The position numbers and the translations under genes are program-made. DNA of 64,000 nucleotides from JBCCSZ01 sp039821145 (GTDB taxonomy: Bacteria; Bacteroidota; Bacteroidia; Chitinophagales; Saprospiraceae): positions 372,001 to 436,000 of the forward strand of contig JBCBOS010000001.1 in NCBI GenBank assembly GCA_039821145.1, written 5' to 3'. How positions within the stretch are numbered: the stretch's first letter is position 1; every line of letters starts with the position of its first letter. Positions 50,811-58,562 of this stretch are shown piece after piece. Under the pieces are notes generated by a model. It worked only from the letters and a program-made list of their open reading frames with translations, was not told the origin of the DNA and did not search any database.

Positions 50811-51953
50811 TCAGTCGACGACCAACTCTGCTCCATCCAACTTTTGCTGAATGATGTTGGCAGGCAACTCTCTGAATTCGTACTGCTGGTTGCGCAGCTG
50901 GGGTACATAACCCGCCTCCCGAATGGCCTCTTGTATGCCATCTGCTGTGAAACGGAATCGGGCACCTGCAGCTGATACCACATTTTCTTCGATCATGATG
51001 CTGCCAAAGTCATTGGCGCCGGCGTGCAGACAAAGTTGAGCCACCTGCTTGCCCACGGTCAGCCAAGAGGCCTGAATATTGACGATATTGGGCAACATGA
51101 TGCGGCTCATGGCGATCATTCGCACGTATTCATCGCCCGTACAAGTGTTGCGAGCCCGCTTCATCCGCTTGAGAATGGTATCCTCATCCTGAAATGGCCA
51201 GGGGATGAAGGCCAGGAATCCGTTGGCTCCCTCTGGTTTTTCGGACTGCACCTGCCGGATGTCGACAAAATGCTCCATGCGCTCTAGGTTGGTCTCGATG
51301 TGGCTGAACATCATGGTCCCAGAGGTTGTCATGTGGAGTTTGTGTGCTGCTCTCATCACATCCAGCCATTCTTGCCGACCACATTTTCCTTTGGAGATCA
51401 GTCGGCGGACCCGATCGGAGAGGATTTCCGCTCCTGCCCCTGGCAGCGAATCCATACCAGATTCTTGGAGGGCTTTGAGGACCTCGTAGTGAGTCGACTT
51501 TTCCAGTTTGGTGATGTGGGCGATTTCGGGCGGGCCCAGCGCGTGGAGTTTCAGATTTGGATAGAGGGACTTTAGCTCGCGGAACAAGTCACAATAAAAT
51601 TGAAGTCCCAGATCGGGATGGTGCCCCCCTTGCAGAAGGAGCTGTTCGCCTCCATAGCGAAACGTCTCCTCTATCTTTTGTTTGTACTCGTCGATGGTGG
51701 TGATGTAGGCATCTTCGTGCTTGGGTCGGCGGTAGAAATTGCAAAACTTGCAATTGGCAATGCAGACATTTGTGGTGTTGCTGTTGCGATCGATGATCCA
51801 AGTGACCACATTGCCGGGCACCCGCTGCTGCCTCATTTGGTTGCCGACAAACATCAGCTCCGCTGTGGGAGCCTGTTCAAATAAGAAAACGCCTTCTTCT
51901 GGGCTTAAAAACTCGCCTTGCAAAGCCCGGTGCAACAAATCTCCAATATTCAT
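50811..51953 (-). CDS. mqnC: cyclic dehypoxanthinyl futalosine synthase (radical SAM)
   Basis: This 380-residue radical SAM enzyme of the futalosine pathway to menaquinone turns dehypoxanthine futalosine into its cyclic form. The iron-sulfur motif is NVCIANCKFCNFYRRPKHED (Cx3Cx2C). Other signatures are YGGEQLLLQGGHHPDLGL, LPGAGAEILSDRVRRLISKG and CLHAGANDFGSIMIEENVV. The N-terminus MNIGDLLHRALQGEFLSPEE is typical. MqnE, its relative, has a different Cys context. The remaining mqn genes are not in the window. Confidence 0.95.
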   Translation of the reverse strand: MNIGDLLHRALQGEFLSPEEGVFLFEQAPTAELMFVGNQMRQQRVPGNVVTWIIDRNSNTTNVCIANCKFCNFYRRPKHEDAYITTIDEYKQKIEETFRYGGEQLLLQGGHHPDLGLQFYCDLFRELKSLYPNLKLHALGPPEIAHITKLEKSTHYEVLKALQESGMDSLPGAGAEILSDRVRRLISKGKCGRQEWLDVMRAAHKLHMTTSGTMMFSHIETNLERMEHFVDIRQVQSEKPEGANGFLAFIPWPFQDEDTILKRMKRARNTCTGDEYVRMIAMSRIMLPNIVNIQASWLTVGKQVAQLCLHAGANDFGSIMIEENVVSAAGARFRFTADGIQEAIREAGYVPQLRNQQYEFRELPANIIQQKLDGAELVVD

Positions 51954-52263
51954 ATCAGTGGCATTTTGTGGATGCTAAATAGTACCATTTACCAATGCTA
52001 GATTCGGTCAGCGATGAATTTTATCCTTCTCAACAAAGAAGTCCGACCTCAAAAGAGTCCGCTTTGCTTGTGTGACCCTCACCGAAATCGATGAGTTTCT
52101 ACGCAATACTGCCAAAGGTTGTTCCTTTTTTGACTTCTGTGCTGTTGAGGGGCGGTTTGTTTTCAAAAGTACAACAAAGATACCGATGCCACAGTTTATC
52201 CACAGCAGATTTAATTTTCATTTTTTACTGAAAGCACCGAAACCTCCCTTTTCAAATCATCTA
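51954..52263 (+). other. intergenic stretch between mqnC and the rimP promoter
   Basis: The only open frame (52072-52275) has no motif and runs into the rimP promoter, so I do not call it. The mqnC promoter must lie near the left end on the minus strand. No repeat or RNA was recognised. Confidence 0.5.
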
Positions 52264-52294
52264 TTGCCTTTTTAGATTATAAGTCATATATTTG
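52264..52294 (+). promoter_or_regulatory. promoter of the rimP-nusA unit
   Basis: TTG (52264-52266), a 20-base spacer and TATATTTG (52287-52294) fit the Bacteroidota consensus. The start site would be near 52301, about 53 bases before the rimP ATG. Confidence 0.75.
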
Positions 52295-52311
52295 TCCGAC
52301 AATTAGCTCCA

Positions 52312-52338
52312 AAAGAGGGAACAAAACGTTCCCTCTTT
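52312..52338 (+). promoter_or_regulatory. leader hairpin just before rimP (candidate attenuator or translational control)
   Basis: AAAGAGGGAAC (52312-52322) and GTTCCCTCTTT (52328-52338) form a perfect 11-bp stem with a five-base loop. It lies only 15 bases before the ATG and inside the short leader. The sequence after the stem (CTATTTATTG) is only moderately T-rich. It could terminate early transcripts or shield the ribosome site. As NusA itself acts on hairpins, autoregulation is attractive but unproven. Confidence 0.65.
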
Positions 52339-52353
52339 CTATTTATTGTACCT

Positions 52354-52836
52354 ATGCAAAGAGAGATTGAAAGCCGCATCGTGGGCTTACTCGAAGAAAA
52401 ATTCCAGGAGCCACCTTTCGACGATTGCTTCATCATAGAGGTAAAACTACACGATCACCGAAAACTGGACGTATACATCGATACCGACGAGGGAATCAAC
52501 TTCGGCAAGTGTCAAAAAGTCAGCCGCTACCTAGAGAAACACATCGATGAGGGAAGCTGGCTCGGTGAAAAGTATGTACTCGAAGTATCTTCGCCTGGCG
52601 TGGGTCGCCCCCTGAAATTCGCCCGACAATATCCGCGAAACATCGGCAGAAAACTGGAAGTTTCGGTCAAAGAGGGTGGAAAACTCAGCGGCAAACTCGT
52701 GGAAGTCAACGACTCGGAGATCGTACTGGAAAATAAGGTGCGCATCAAAGAAGGCAAAAAGAAGAGAACGGAGGTCCAACAGACCCGTGTTTCCTTCGAA
52801 AACATACTAAAAGCTATCGTAAAAATCTCATTTTAA
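52354..52836 (+). CDS. rimP: ribosome maturation factor RimP
   Basis: This 160-residue protein helps assemble the 30S subunit. Conserved parts are FIIEVKLHDHRKLDVYIDTD and YVLEVSSPGVGRPLKFARQY in the N-terminal domain, then a small SH3-like barrel with GKLVEVNDSEIVLEN. The end is rich in Lys and Arg. It is followed by nusA after 12 bases, the order found widely in bacteria, so the two are co-transcribed. Confidence 0.94.
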   Translation: MQREIESRIVGLLEEKFQEPPFDDCFIIEVKLHDHRKLDVYIDTDEGINFGKCQKVSRYLEKHIDEGSWLGEKYVLEVSSPGVGRPLKFARQYPRNIGRKLEVSVKEGGKLSGKLVEVNDSEIVLENKVRIKEGKKKRTEVQQTRVSFENILKAIVKISF

Positions 52837-52848
52837 ACTGATTCAGTC

Positions 52849-54090
52849 ATGATGAACTTGGTTGATACTTTCTCCGAATTCAAAGCGGGGAAAAACATAG
52901 ACAGGCCAACGATGGTGCGTGTACTGGAAGATGTATTCCGCACACTCATCCGCAAAAAATATGGCTCTGACGAAAACTTTGATGTCATTGTCAACACACA
53001 GAAGGGAGACCTTGAACTTTGGCGGGTACGCGAAATCGTTCCCGACGGTGAGGTGTTGGATGACCGCAGCCAAATTTCCATCTCCGAGGCATTGTCCATC
53101 GACGAAGACTACGAGATTGGCGAAGAGTGCTACGAGCAGCTGCAACTGGAAGATTTTGGCCGCCGCGCCATCATGGCCGCTCGCCAAACATTGATCTCCA
53201 GAATCATGGAACTCGAAAAAGACGACGTCTACAAGCGCTACGTCGATCGAGTCGGTGAAATTGTCTTGGGTGAGGTTCATCAGATTTTGAAAAGAGAAAT
53301 TCTCGTCGTCGACGATGCCACCAGCAATGAATTGGTGTTGCCGAGAAACGAGATGATCAAGGGCGACTTTCTCCGCAAAGGCGACATGGTTCGCGGTGTG
53401 ATCAAGAGAGTGGAGATGAAAAACAACAACCCAGTTGTCCTGGTTTCCCGCACCGATAGTACTTTCCTCGAAAAGCTTCTGGAGCAGGAAGTACCCGAAA
53501 TCGAAGATGGACTGATTTCCGTCAAAAAGATCGTTCGCATGCCAGGCGAGAGAGCCAAGGTAGCGGTGGAATCTTATGATGATCGAATCGACCCTGTAGG
53601 AGCCTGTGTCGGTATGAAGGGATCGCGCATTCACGGCATTGTCCGCGAGTTGAAGAACGAAAACATCGACATTGTCAACTTTACCAACAATAATACGCTC
53701 TTCATTCAGCGTTCTCTAACGCCAGCCAAAGTCAGCAGCATTGACCTCAATATGGAGAAGATGCGGGCCTCTGTCTATCTAGAGCCCGACCAGGTGTCTT
53801 TGGCCATTGGCAAGGGAGGAACCAACATCAAGCTGGCCAGCCAGCTGACTGGCTTTGAAATCGATGTATTCCGCAACACGGACGAAGTAGAGATCGAGGA
53901 TGTCGATCTGGACGAATTCTCCGATGAGATCGAAGACTGGATCATCGACCAGCTCAAATCCATTGGCTGTGATTCTGCCAAGAGTGTGCTCGAATTGAGC
54001 CGCAATGAATTGGTGCGCCGGACTGATTTGGAAGAAGAGACTGTCGACGAGGTCTTGTCCATTCTCAGTGCTGAATTTGAGGAGGAATAA
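52849..54090 (+). CDS. nusA: transcription termination/antitermination factor NusA
   Basis: This is a 413-residue protein. Domains in order are the RNA-polymerase-binding N-terminal domain (residues 1-130), S1 (EVHQILKREILVVDDATSNE, RGVIKRVEMKNNNP), KH1 (VGACVGMKGSRIHGIVREL), KH2 (DQVSLAIGKGGTNIKLASQL), and a short acidic C-terminal region with a helix-hairpin-helix-like end (RNELVRRTDLEEETVDEVL). The second acidic repeat of E. coli NusA is absent, as in many phyla. A hairpin and a separate promoter lie between it and infB. Confidence 0.96.
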   Translation: MMNLVDTFSEFKAGKNIDRPTMVRVLEDVFRTLIRKKYGSDENFDVIVNTQKGDLELWRVREIVPDGEVLDDRSQISISEALSIDEDYEIGEECYEQLQLEDFGRRAIMAARQTLISRIMELEKDDVYKRYVDRVGEIVLGEVHQILKREILVVDDATSNELVLPRNEMIKGDFLRKGDMVRGVIKRVEMKNNNPVVLVSRTDSTFLEKLLEQEVPEIEDGLISVKKIVRMPGERAKVAVESYDDRIDPVGACVGMKGSRIHGIVRELKNENIDIVNFTNNNTLFIQRSLTPAKVSSIDLNMEKMRASVYLEPDQVSLAIGKGGTNIKLASQLTGFEIDVFRNTDEVEIEDVDLDEFSDEIEDWIIDQLKSIGCDSAKSVLELSRNELVRRTDLEEETVDEVLSILSAEFEEE

Positions 54091-54100
54091 AGACCGTCAA

Positions 54101-54133
54101 CTGGAAAAAAGTGGGTAAACTGCTTTTTTCCAG
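54101..54133 (+). terminator. hairpin between nusA and infB
   Basis: CTGGAAAAAAG (54101-54111) and CTTTTTTCCAG (54123-54133) form a perfect 11-bp stem starting 10 bases after the nusA stop. The T-run is inside the stem rather than after it, so it may be a weak terminator or a processing site. It limits read-through into infB, which has its own promoter. Confidence 0.55.
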
Positions 54134-54186
54134 CTTAAATTGAACTATTTTATACCGCTTTTGCCTTGTTTTTATAGCCAAAAGTG

Positions 54187-54215
54187 TTGCATACCATAGT
54201 TTTAACGTAAATTTG
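54187..54215 (+). promoter_or_regulatory. separate promoter of infB
   Basis: TTG (54187-54189), an 18-base spacer and TAAATTTG (54208-54215) match the consensus well. The start near 54222 gives a leader of about 140 bases. In that leader AAAGACTTT (54243-54251) and AAAGTCTTT (54326-54334) are complementary and could form a long-range stem. Confidence 0.72.
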
Positions 54216-54360
54216 CACTCGTATTTTTAATTACTAGAGGCGAAAGACTTTTGCATGTTTGTGTATTGTTCCCATTACTTAATCAAAAATTGAGCTGAGA
54301 ATGTAAGCAATATCTCTCTTTTCGTAAAGTCTTTTGTCTATCAAACCTCCAAATATTCGG

Positions 54361-57300
54361 ATGGCCAAACGTTTGATTAAGATAGCAAAAGAATTGAATG
54401 TCGGTACTTCAACCATTGTTGACCACCTCAACAAGAATGGTTATGATATTGACAACAAGCCGACAGCTAAGGTGACTGATGAGATGTATACCGAACTGCT
54501 CAAAGAGTTCCAGAAGTCCATCGCCATCAAGGAAAAGGCAGACCAACTCGTCATTGGCAATCGCATTGCTGTCAAAAAAGAGAAAGAAGCAGAAGCTGCA
54601 GAAGTTTCTGAACCTCTCTTTCCACCTCCTCCCCCCACGCCTCCAGCTCCCAAAGCTACTGTTCCACCACCTCCGCCTCCGCCCGTCGTCGAGACAGCCC
54701 CTGTCGAGGAAACTCCAGCTGCTCCAGTTGCAGAAGTGACTCCCCCGGCAGAGCCCGTCGCTGTAGAAAAGGTCGAAACGCCTGTCGTTGAAAGCCCCCC
54801 TGCTACAGAGATACCACAACCCAAGGCAAAGGTAGTCGAAGAAAAGCCAGCAGAGGAAGTCGCTCCCGCCAAAGAGCCAGATTCGCCAAAGATCGGTCTC
54901 AACATCAAAGGCAAAATCGACCTCGACAACATAGGCAAGCCAAAAAAGGAAGCGCAGTCTCCGCAGAAAGAGCCTGAAAAGCCAGCAACGAAAGCTGTTG
55001 AAAGCAGTGCTCCAGTAGCAAAAGAGGAGAAGGTCATCAACAAAGCGCCCAAAGAGGAAGTGCGCAAAGAAGTGCCAGCCAATCCACCTGCCGAAGTTGT
55101 CAACAAGCAAACGACGCCTCAGACACCTCCAGCTCAAGAGGGAACCAAAGAAGAAAAGGGGGAAAAACAAGAAAGTTCATCCGGGGATTCCAACGAATTG
55201 GTCAGAGCCAAAACACCACAGCTCAAGGGCCTCAAGATCCTCGGCAAGATAGATACGGACAAACTCAAGCGTCCCAAGAAAAAGAAGAAGAAGAAAGGCG
55301 AAGCTGCTCCAGATTCCAATGCCTCTGGCAGCAATACTTCCAAGGAAGGAGATTCCACGCAAAAAAGCAGTGGATCCTCTACGGGAGGAGATGCGCCCAA
55401 AAAGCGCCGCCGCACCAGAAAACGCGTCGCTGTTACTGTCCGACCGGGAGGAAGATCGGGTGATGGTAGACGCACAAGGAATAACAGAAGAGACGAGGTC
55501 AAAGAGGTCTCTCAAAAGGAGATCGAAGAAAAGATCAAGCAGACCATGGCCCGCCTCTCCGGAGGGGGCAAGAAAAAGCGTCAGCGCATCCGCCGCGACA
55601 ATCGCGAAAGATTGCGCGAAAAGCAAGAGATGATCGAACAGGCAAAGGATACAGGAACACTGCAGTTGACAGAGTTCGTATCTGTGTCTGAATTGGCCAG
55701 CCTCATGGATGTTCCCGTTACCTCGGTCATCACAACCTGTATGAACCTGGGGGTCATCGTATCCATCAACCAACGACTCGATGCGGAAATCATCGAATTG
55801 GTGGCCAGTGAATACAACCACGAGGTGGAATTCATCAGTGCAGAAGACCAGCTGGAAGAGGAGGAAGAGATCATTGATGATCCAGAAGATTTGTCGCCAC
55901 GGGCTCCCATCGTCACAGTCATGGGGCACGTCGATCACGGTAAGACATCTTTGCTTGATTACATTCGCTCGGCCAACGTGACCGATGGGGAAGCAGGGGG
56001 AATCACCCAGCACATCGGTGCTTACGAAGTGGAAGTCGGCGAAGACAATAAAAAGATCACATTCCTCGATACACCTGGTCACGAAGCCTTTACCGCGATG
56101 CGGGCCAGGGGTGCCAAGGTCACCGATATCGCCATCATCATCATCTCTGCTGATGACAACGTGATGCCACAAACCAAGGAAGCCATCAGCCACGCACAAG
56201 CGGCAGGCGTTCCCATGGTCTTTGCCATCAACAAAATTGACAAGGAAGGAGCCGATCCCAACCGCATCAAGCAGGAATTGGCCAACATGAACTTGCTGAT
56301 CGAAGAATGGGGTGGCAAATACCAATCACAAGACATCTCAGCCAAGACTGGTGACAACATCGATCTGCTGCTCGAAAAGGTGCTGCTCGAAGCGGAAATG
56401 CTCGAACTGCAAGCAAATCCAGATCGCCAGGCCATCGGTACAGTCATCGAAGCTTCTCTGGACAGAGGACGGGGATATGTGACCAAGATTCTGGTACAAA
56501 ATGGCGCCTTGTCCATCGGAGATGCTGTCGTAGCAGGTGAATACTCCGGTAAGATCAAAGCCATGTTCAACGAGCGAGGCAGCAAGGTGAAATTGGCAGG
56601 CCCATCAACCGCTGTTCTCATCCTCGGTCTCAGTGGAGCCCCACAGGCAGGTGAGAAATTCAAGGTGATGGATACTGAACAGGAAGCCCGTCAATTGGCC
56701 TCCAAACGCGCCCAGATTTCGCGCGAACAAGCCACACGAGCCAGCAAGCGAATCAGTCTGGACGAAATCGGTCGCCGCTTGGCTCTCGGTACCTTTAAGG
56801 AACTCAATCTGATCGTCAAAGGGGACGTGGATGGCTCCATCGAAGCCTTGGCAGATTCCTTGATCAAACTGTCCATCGAAACGGTACAGGTCAACGTCAT
56901 ACACAAAGCGGTGGGACAAATCATTGAATCAGATGTCTTGCTGGCCTCTGCTTCGGATGCCATCATCATCGGCTTCCAGGTCCGTCCGTCCATCAATGCT
57001 CGCAAACTGGCCGAGCGAGAAGGCGTTCAGATCAAGACCTATTCGATCATCTACGAAGCCATTGAGGAAATCAAGATGGCCATCGAAGGGATGCTCGAAC
57101 CGACCAAGGAAGAAAAGATCGTTGGACAGGTGGAAGTTCGCGAAGTGTACAAGATCAGCAAGGTGGGTACCGTCGCTGGTTCCTATGTGGTGGAAGGCAA
57201 GATTGCCAAGTCCAGTCACGTACGCTTGGTGCGCAACGGAATTGTGATCTATCCGACCAAGGAAGGAGCACACGGAGAGATTTCCTCCCTCAAGCGATTT

Positions 57301-57432
57301 AAGGAAGATGCCAAAGAGGTCAAGAAAAATACCGAATGTGGTATTACGATCAAGAACTTCAACGACATCAAGGTGGGAGATGTGATCGAGGCGTACGAAA
57401 TCATCGAGGTCAAGCAAACCTACAATGGCTAA
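54361..57432 (+). CDS. infB: translation initiation factor IF-2
   Basis: This is a 1023-residue protein. The N-terminal IF2_N helical domain (AKRLIKIAKELNVGTSTIVD) is followed by about 330 residues of Pro/Glu/Lys-rich low-complexity linker. A second IF2_N-like domain comes at about residues 440-500 (LTEFVSVSELASLMDVPVTS). The GTPase has IVTVMGHVDHGKTSLLDYI (G1), DTPGHEAF (G3) and INKIDKEGADP (G4). Domains II-IV include DGSIEALADSLIKL and the C-terminal fMet-tRNA-binding region. It starts at ATG 54361, since the upstream TTG adds unrelated codons. It has its own promoter and terminator. Confidence 0.96.
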   Translation: MAKRLIKIAKELNVGTSTIVDHLNKNGYDIDNKPTAKVTDEMYTELLKEFQKSIAIKEKADQLVIGNRIAVKKEKEAEAAEVSEPLFPPPPPTPPAPKATVPPPPPPPVVETAPVEETPAAPVAEVTPPAEPVAVEKVETPVVESPPATEIPQPKAKVVEEKPAEEVAPAKEPDSPKIGLNIKGKIDLDNIGKPKKEAQSPQKEPEKPATKAVESSAPVAKEEKVINKAPKEEVRKEVPANPPAEVVNKQTTPQTPPAQEGTKEEKGEKQESSSGDSNELVRAKTPQLKGLKILGKIDTDKLKRPKKKKKKKGEAAPDSNASGSNTSKEGDSTQKSSGSSTGGDAPKKRRRTRKRVAVTVRPGGRSGDGRRTRNNRRDEVKEVSQKEIEEKIKQTMARLSGGGKKKRQRIRRDNRERLREKQEMIEQAKDTGTLQLTEFVSVSELASLMDVPVTSVITTCMNLGVIVSINQRLDAEIIELVASEYNHEVEFISAEDQLEEEEEIIDDPEDLSPRAPIVTVMGHVDHGKTSLLDYIRSANVTDGEAGGITQHIGAYEVEVGEDNKKITFLDTPGHEAFTAMRARGAKVTDIAIIIISADDNVMPQTKEAISHAQAAGVPMVFAINKIDKEGADPNRIKQELANMNLLIEEWGGKYQSQDISAKTGDNIDLLLEKVLLEAEMLELQANPDRQAIGTVIEASLDRGRGYVTKILVQNGALSIGDAVVAGEYSGKIKAMFNERGSKVKLAGPSTAVLILGLSGAPQAGEKFKVMDTEQEARQLASKRAQISREQATRASKRISLDEIGRRLALGTFKELNLIVKGDVDGSIEALADSLIKLSIETVQVNVIHKAVGQIIESDVLLASASDAIIIGFQVRPSINARKLAEREGVQIKTYSIIYEAIEEIKMAIEGMLEPTKEEKIVGQVEVREVYKISKVGTVAGSYVVEGKIAKSSHVRLVRNGIVIYPTKEGAHGEISSLKRFKEDAKEVKKNTECGITIKNFNDIKVGDVIEAYEIIEVKQTYNG

Positions 57433-57470
57433 AAAGTAAATAATCCACGATACGAAAGTATATTAACCAG

Positions 57471-57508
57471 AAGCGCCCCTGGCAGTTGCCAGAGGCGCTT
57501 ATTTTTTT
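57471..57508 (+). terminator. terminator after infB (AAGCGCC type)
   Basis: AAGCGCC-CTGGC (57471-57483, one unpaired C) pairs with GCCAG-GGCGCTT (57488-57500, one A opposite). A four-base loop and seven T residues complete it. The small peptide gene on the other strand stops six bases beyond. Confidence 0.9.
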
Positions 57509-57513
57509 CCCCT

Positions 57514-57681
57514 TTAGTAGTCGATGTCCGTATTGGGAGGGGGTACAGAAGAAGGGATTGGTTTGTCACCGTTTCCTCCGCCATTGCCACCCAAGACACG
57601 TCTCCGCTGAGACGTTGTTAGTAACTGCTGGGGGGACAAGCCGCTTGTTAGGCTCGAAAGCTTGTTTAATGTTACTCTCAT
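57514..57681 (-). CDS. 55-residue peptide with leader-like N-terminus and GG motif (candidate RiPP-like precursor)
   Basis: The frame starts MRVTLNKLSSLTSGLSPQQL, continues LTTSQRRRVLGGNGGGNGDK, and ends PNTDIDY before TAA. The N-terminal half is Leu-rich with an LNKL motif, as in leader peptides of Bacteroidota natural-product precursors. A double-Gly follows RRRV, and the C-terminal half is Gly/Asn, then Pro-rich (KPIPSSVPPPN). No modification enzyme, ABC peptidase-exporter or immunity gene is nearby. It has no assigned promoter. Coding status rests on the peptide pattern. Alternatives are a small signalling peptide or a chance frame. Confidence 0.55.
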   Translation of the reverse strand: MRVTLNKLSSLTSGLSPQQLLTTSQRRRVLGGNGGGNGDKPIPSSVPPPNTDIDY

Positions 57682-57981
57682 AATGCAGTTAAATAAATGG
57701 TAAAAAAATATTCCTATAACTACAATATATCCTTTCAGAATGAGTTAGCCAAGTGCCCTTTGCCAATATTGCCAAATAACAATCTGTTTTATTCAAAATT
57801 TTAAAAAGAAAAATTGCTTGAGTTAAGCATGGAATATCAGGCAGAATATGTAGTATATTGGCCTCAGGGTAGAAAAGCGATTGTTATTGGGGTTTAAAAC
57901 GCATCATAAGTATATTTTTTAAGCAAAAACCCATTCTTCAGACGCATTTCTGTTTTTCCAAATACCACAAGCTCCCATCTC
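57682..57981. other. AT-rich intergenic stretch before the DinB-like gene
   Basis: About 300 AT-rich bases carry the upstream regions of both the GG peptide (minus) and the DinB-like gene (plus). No gene, repeat or RNA was recognised. ATATTTTTTTACC about 30 bases upstream of the peptide start is a poor -7 candidate. Confidence 0.45.
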
Positions 57982-58506
57982 ATGGATTACCACATGGTCC
58001 TTCAACAGCTGGCATCCAATCAACAAAGTTTCCAGTGCCTACTCAGTGATGTCCCCCAACAACTCATTCGCTGGAAGGCAACACCCGAGCAGTGGTGCCT
58101 CCTGGAAATCATCTGCCACCTTCGAGACATAGAAAAAGACGATTTCCGAATCCGCTTGCAATTGGTACTGGAAGATTCCACCCAAGATCCACCCCCCATT
58201 TTTCCCGAGACATGGGCCCAAAAACGGGCCTACATGGAACAGGATTTTGCAGAAACGACGACCAGCTTTTTGTCCGAGCGCGAGCAGTCCATCCAATGGC
58301 TTCGCAACTTGCTGGCCTCTGACCCCGCCCCCAAATGGGACAATACCTACCAACATCGTCAGCTGGGGCCGCTCAGTGCCCACCTTTACCTTGTCAACTG
58401 GCTGGCACACGATTATCTACACATCCGGCAAATCACCAAAGTCAAATACGACTACCTCAAAGATGCCTCCGGGGAAAGCCTGGCCTATGCTGGCAAATGG
58501 GTATGA
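57982..58506 (+). CDS. DinB-superfamily protein
   Basis: This 174-residue four-helix-bundle protein has the DinB metal-binding His pattern: LLEIICHLRDIEKDDFR (first His) and NWLAHDYLHIRQITKVKYD (two more). WDNTYQHRQLGPLSAHLYLV lies between. Members are metal-dependent transferases or detoxification proteins; many are induced by stress, and most, like this one, have unknown substrates. It is monocistronic, with a terminator hairpin shared with the convergent T9SS gene. Confidence 0.87.
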   Translation: MDYHMVLQQLASNQQSFQCLLSDVPQQLIRWKATPEQWCLLEIICHLRDIEKDDFRIRLQLVLEDSTQDPPPIFPETWAQKRAYMEQDFAETTTSFLSEREQSIQWLRNLLASDPAPKWDNTYQHRQLGPLSAHLYLVNWLAHDYLHIRQITKVKYDYLKDASGESLAYAGKWV

Positions 58507-58508
58507 AA

Positions 58509-58539
58509 AAGCGCCTCCCGGTAGGACCAGAAGGCGCTT
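58509..58539 (-). terminator. terminator between DinB-like and T9SS genes (AAGCGCC type)
   Basis: AAGCGCCT (58509-58516) pairs perfectly with AGGCGCTT (58532-58539). On the minus strand five T residues follow, so it mainly ends the T9SS transcript. On the plus strand only a mixed TTCTCTATTC follows. Confidence 0.82.
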
Positions 58540-58562
58540 CTCTATTCTAAGCAACTGTATCC

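Noticed and set aside
52072..52275. 67-codon frame upstream of rimP
   Set aside because: It runs into the rimP promoter and has no family pattern or signal peptide.
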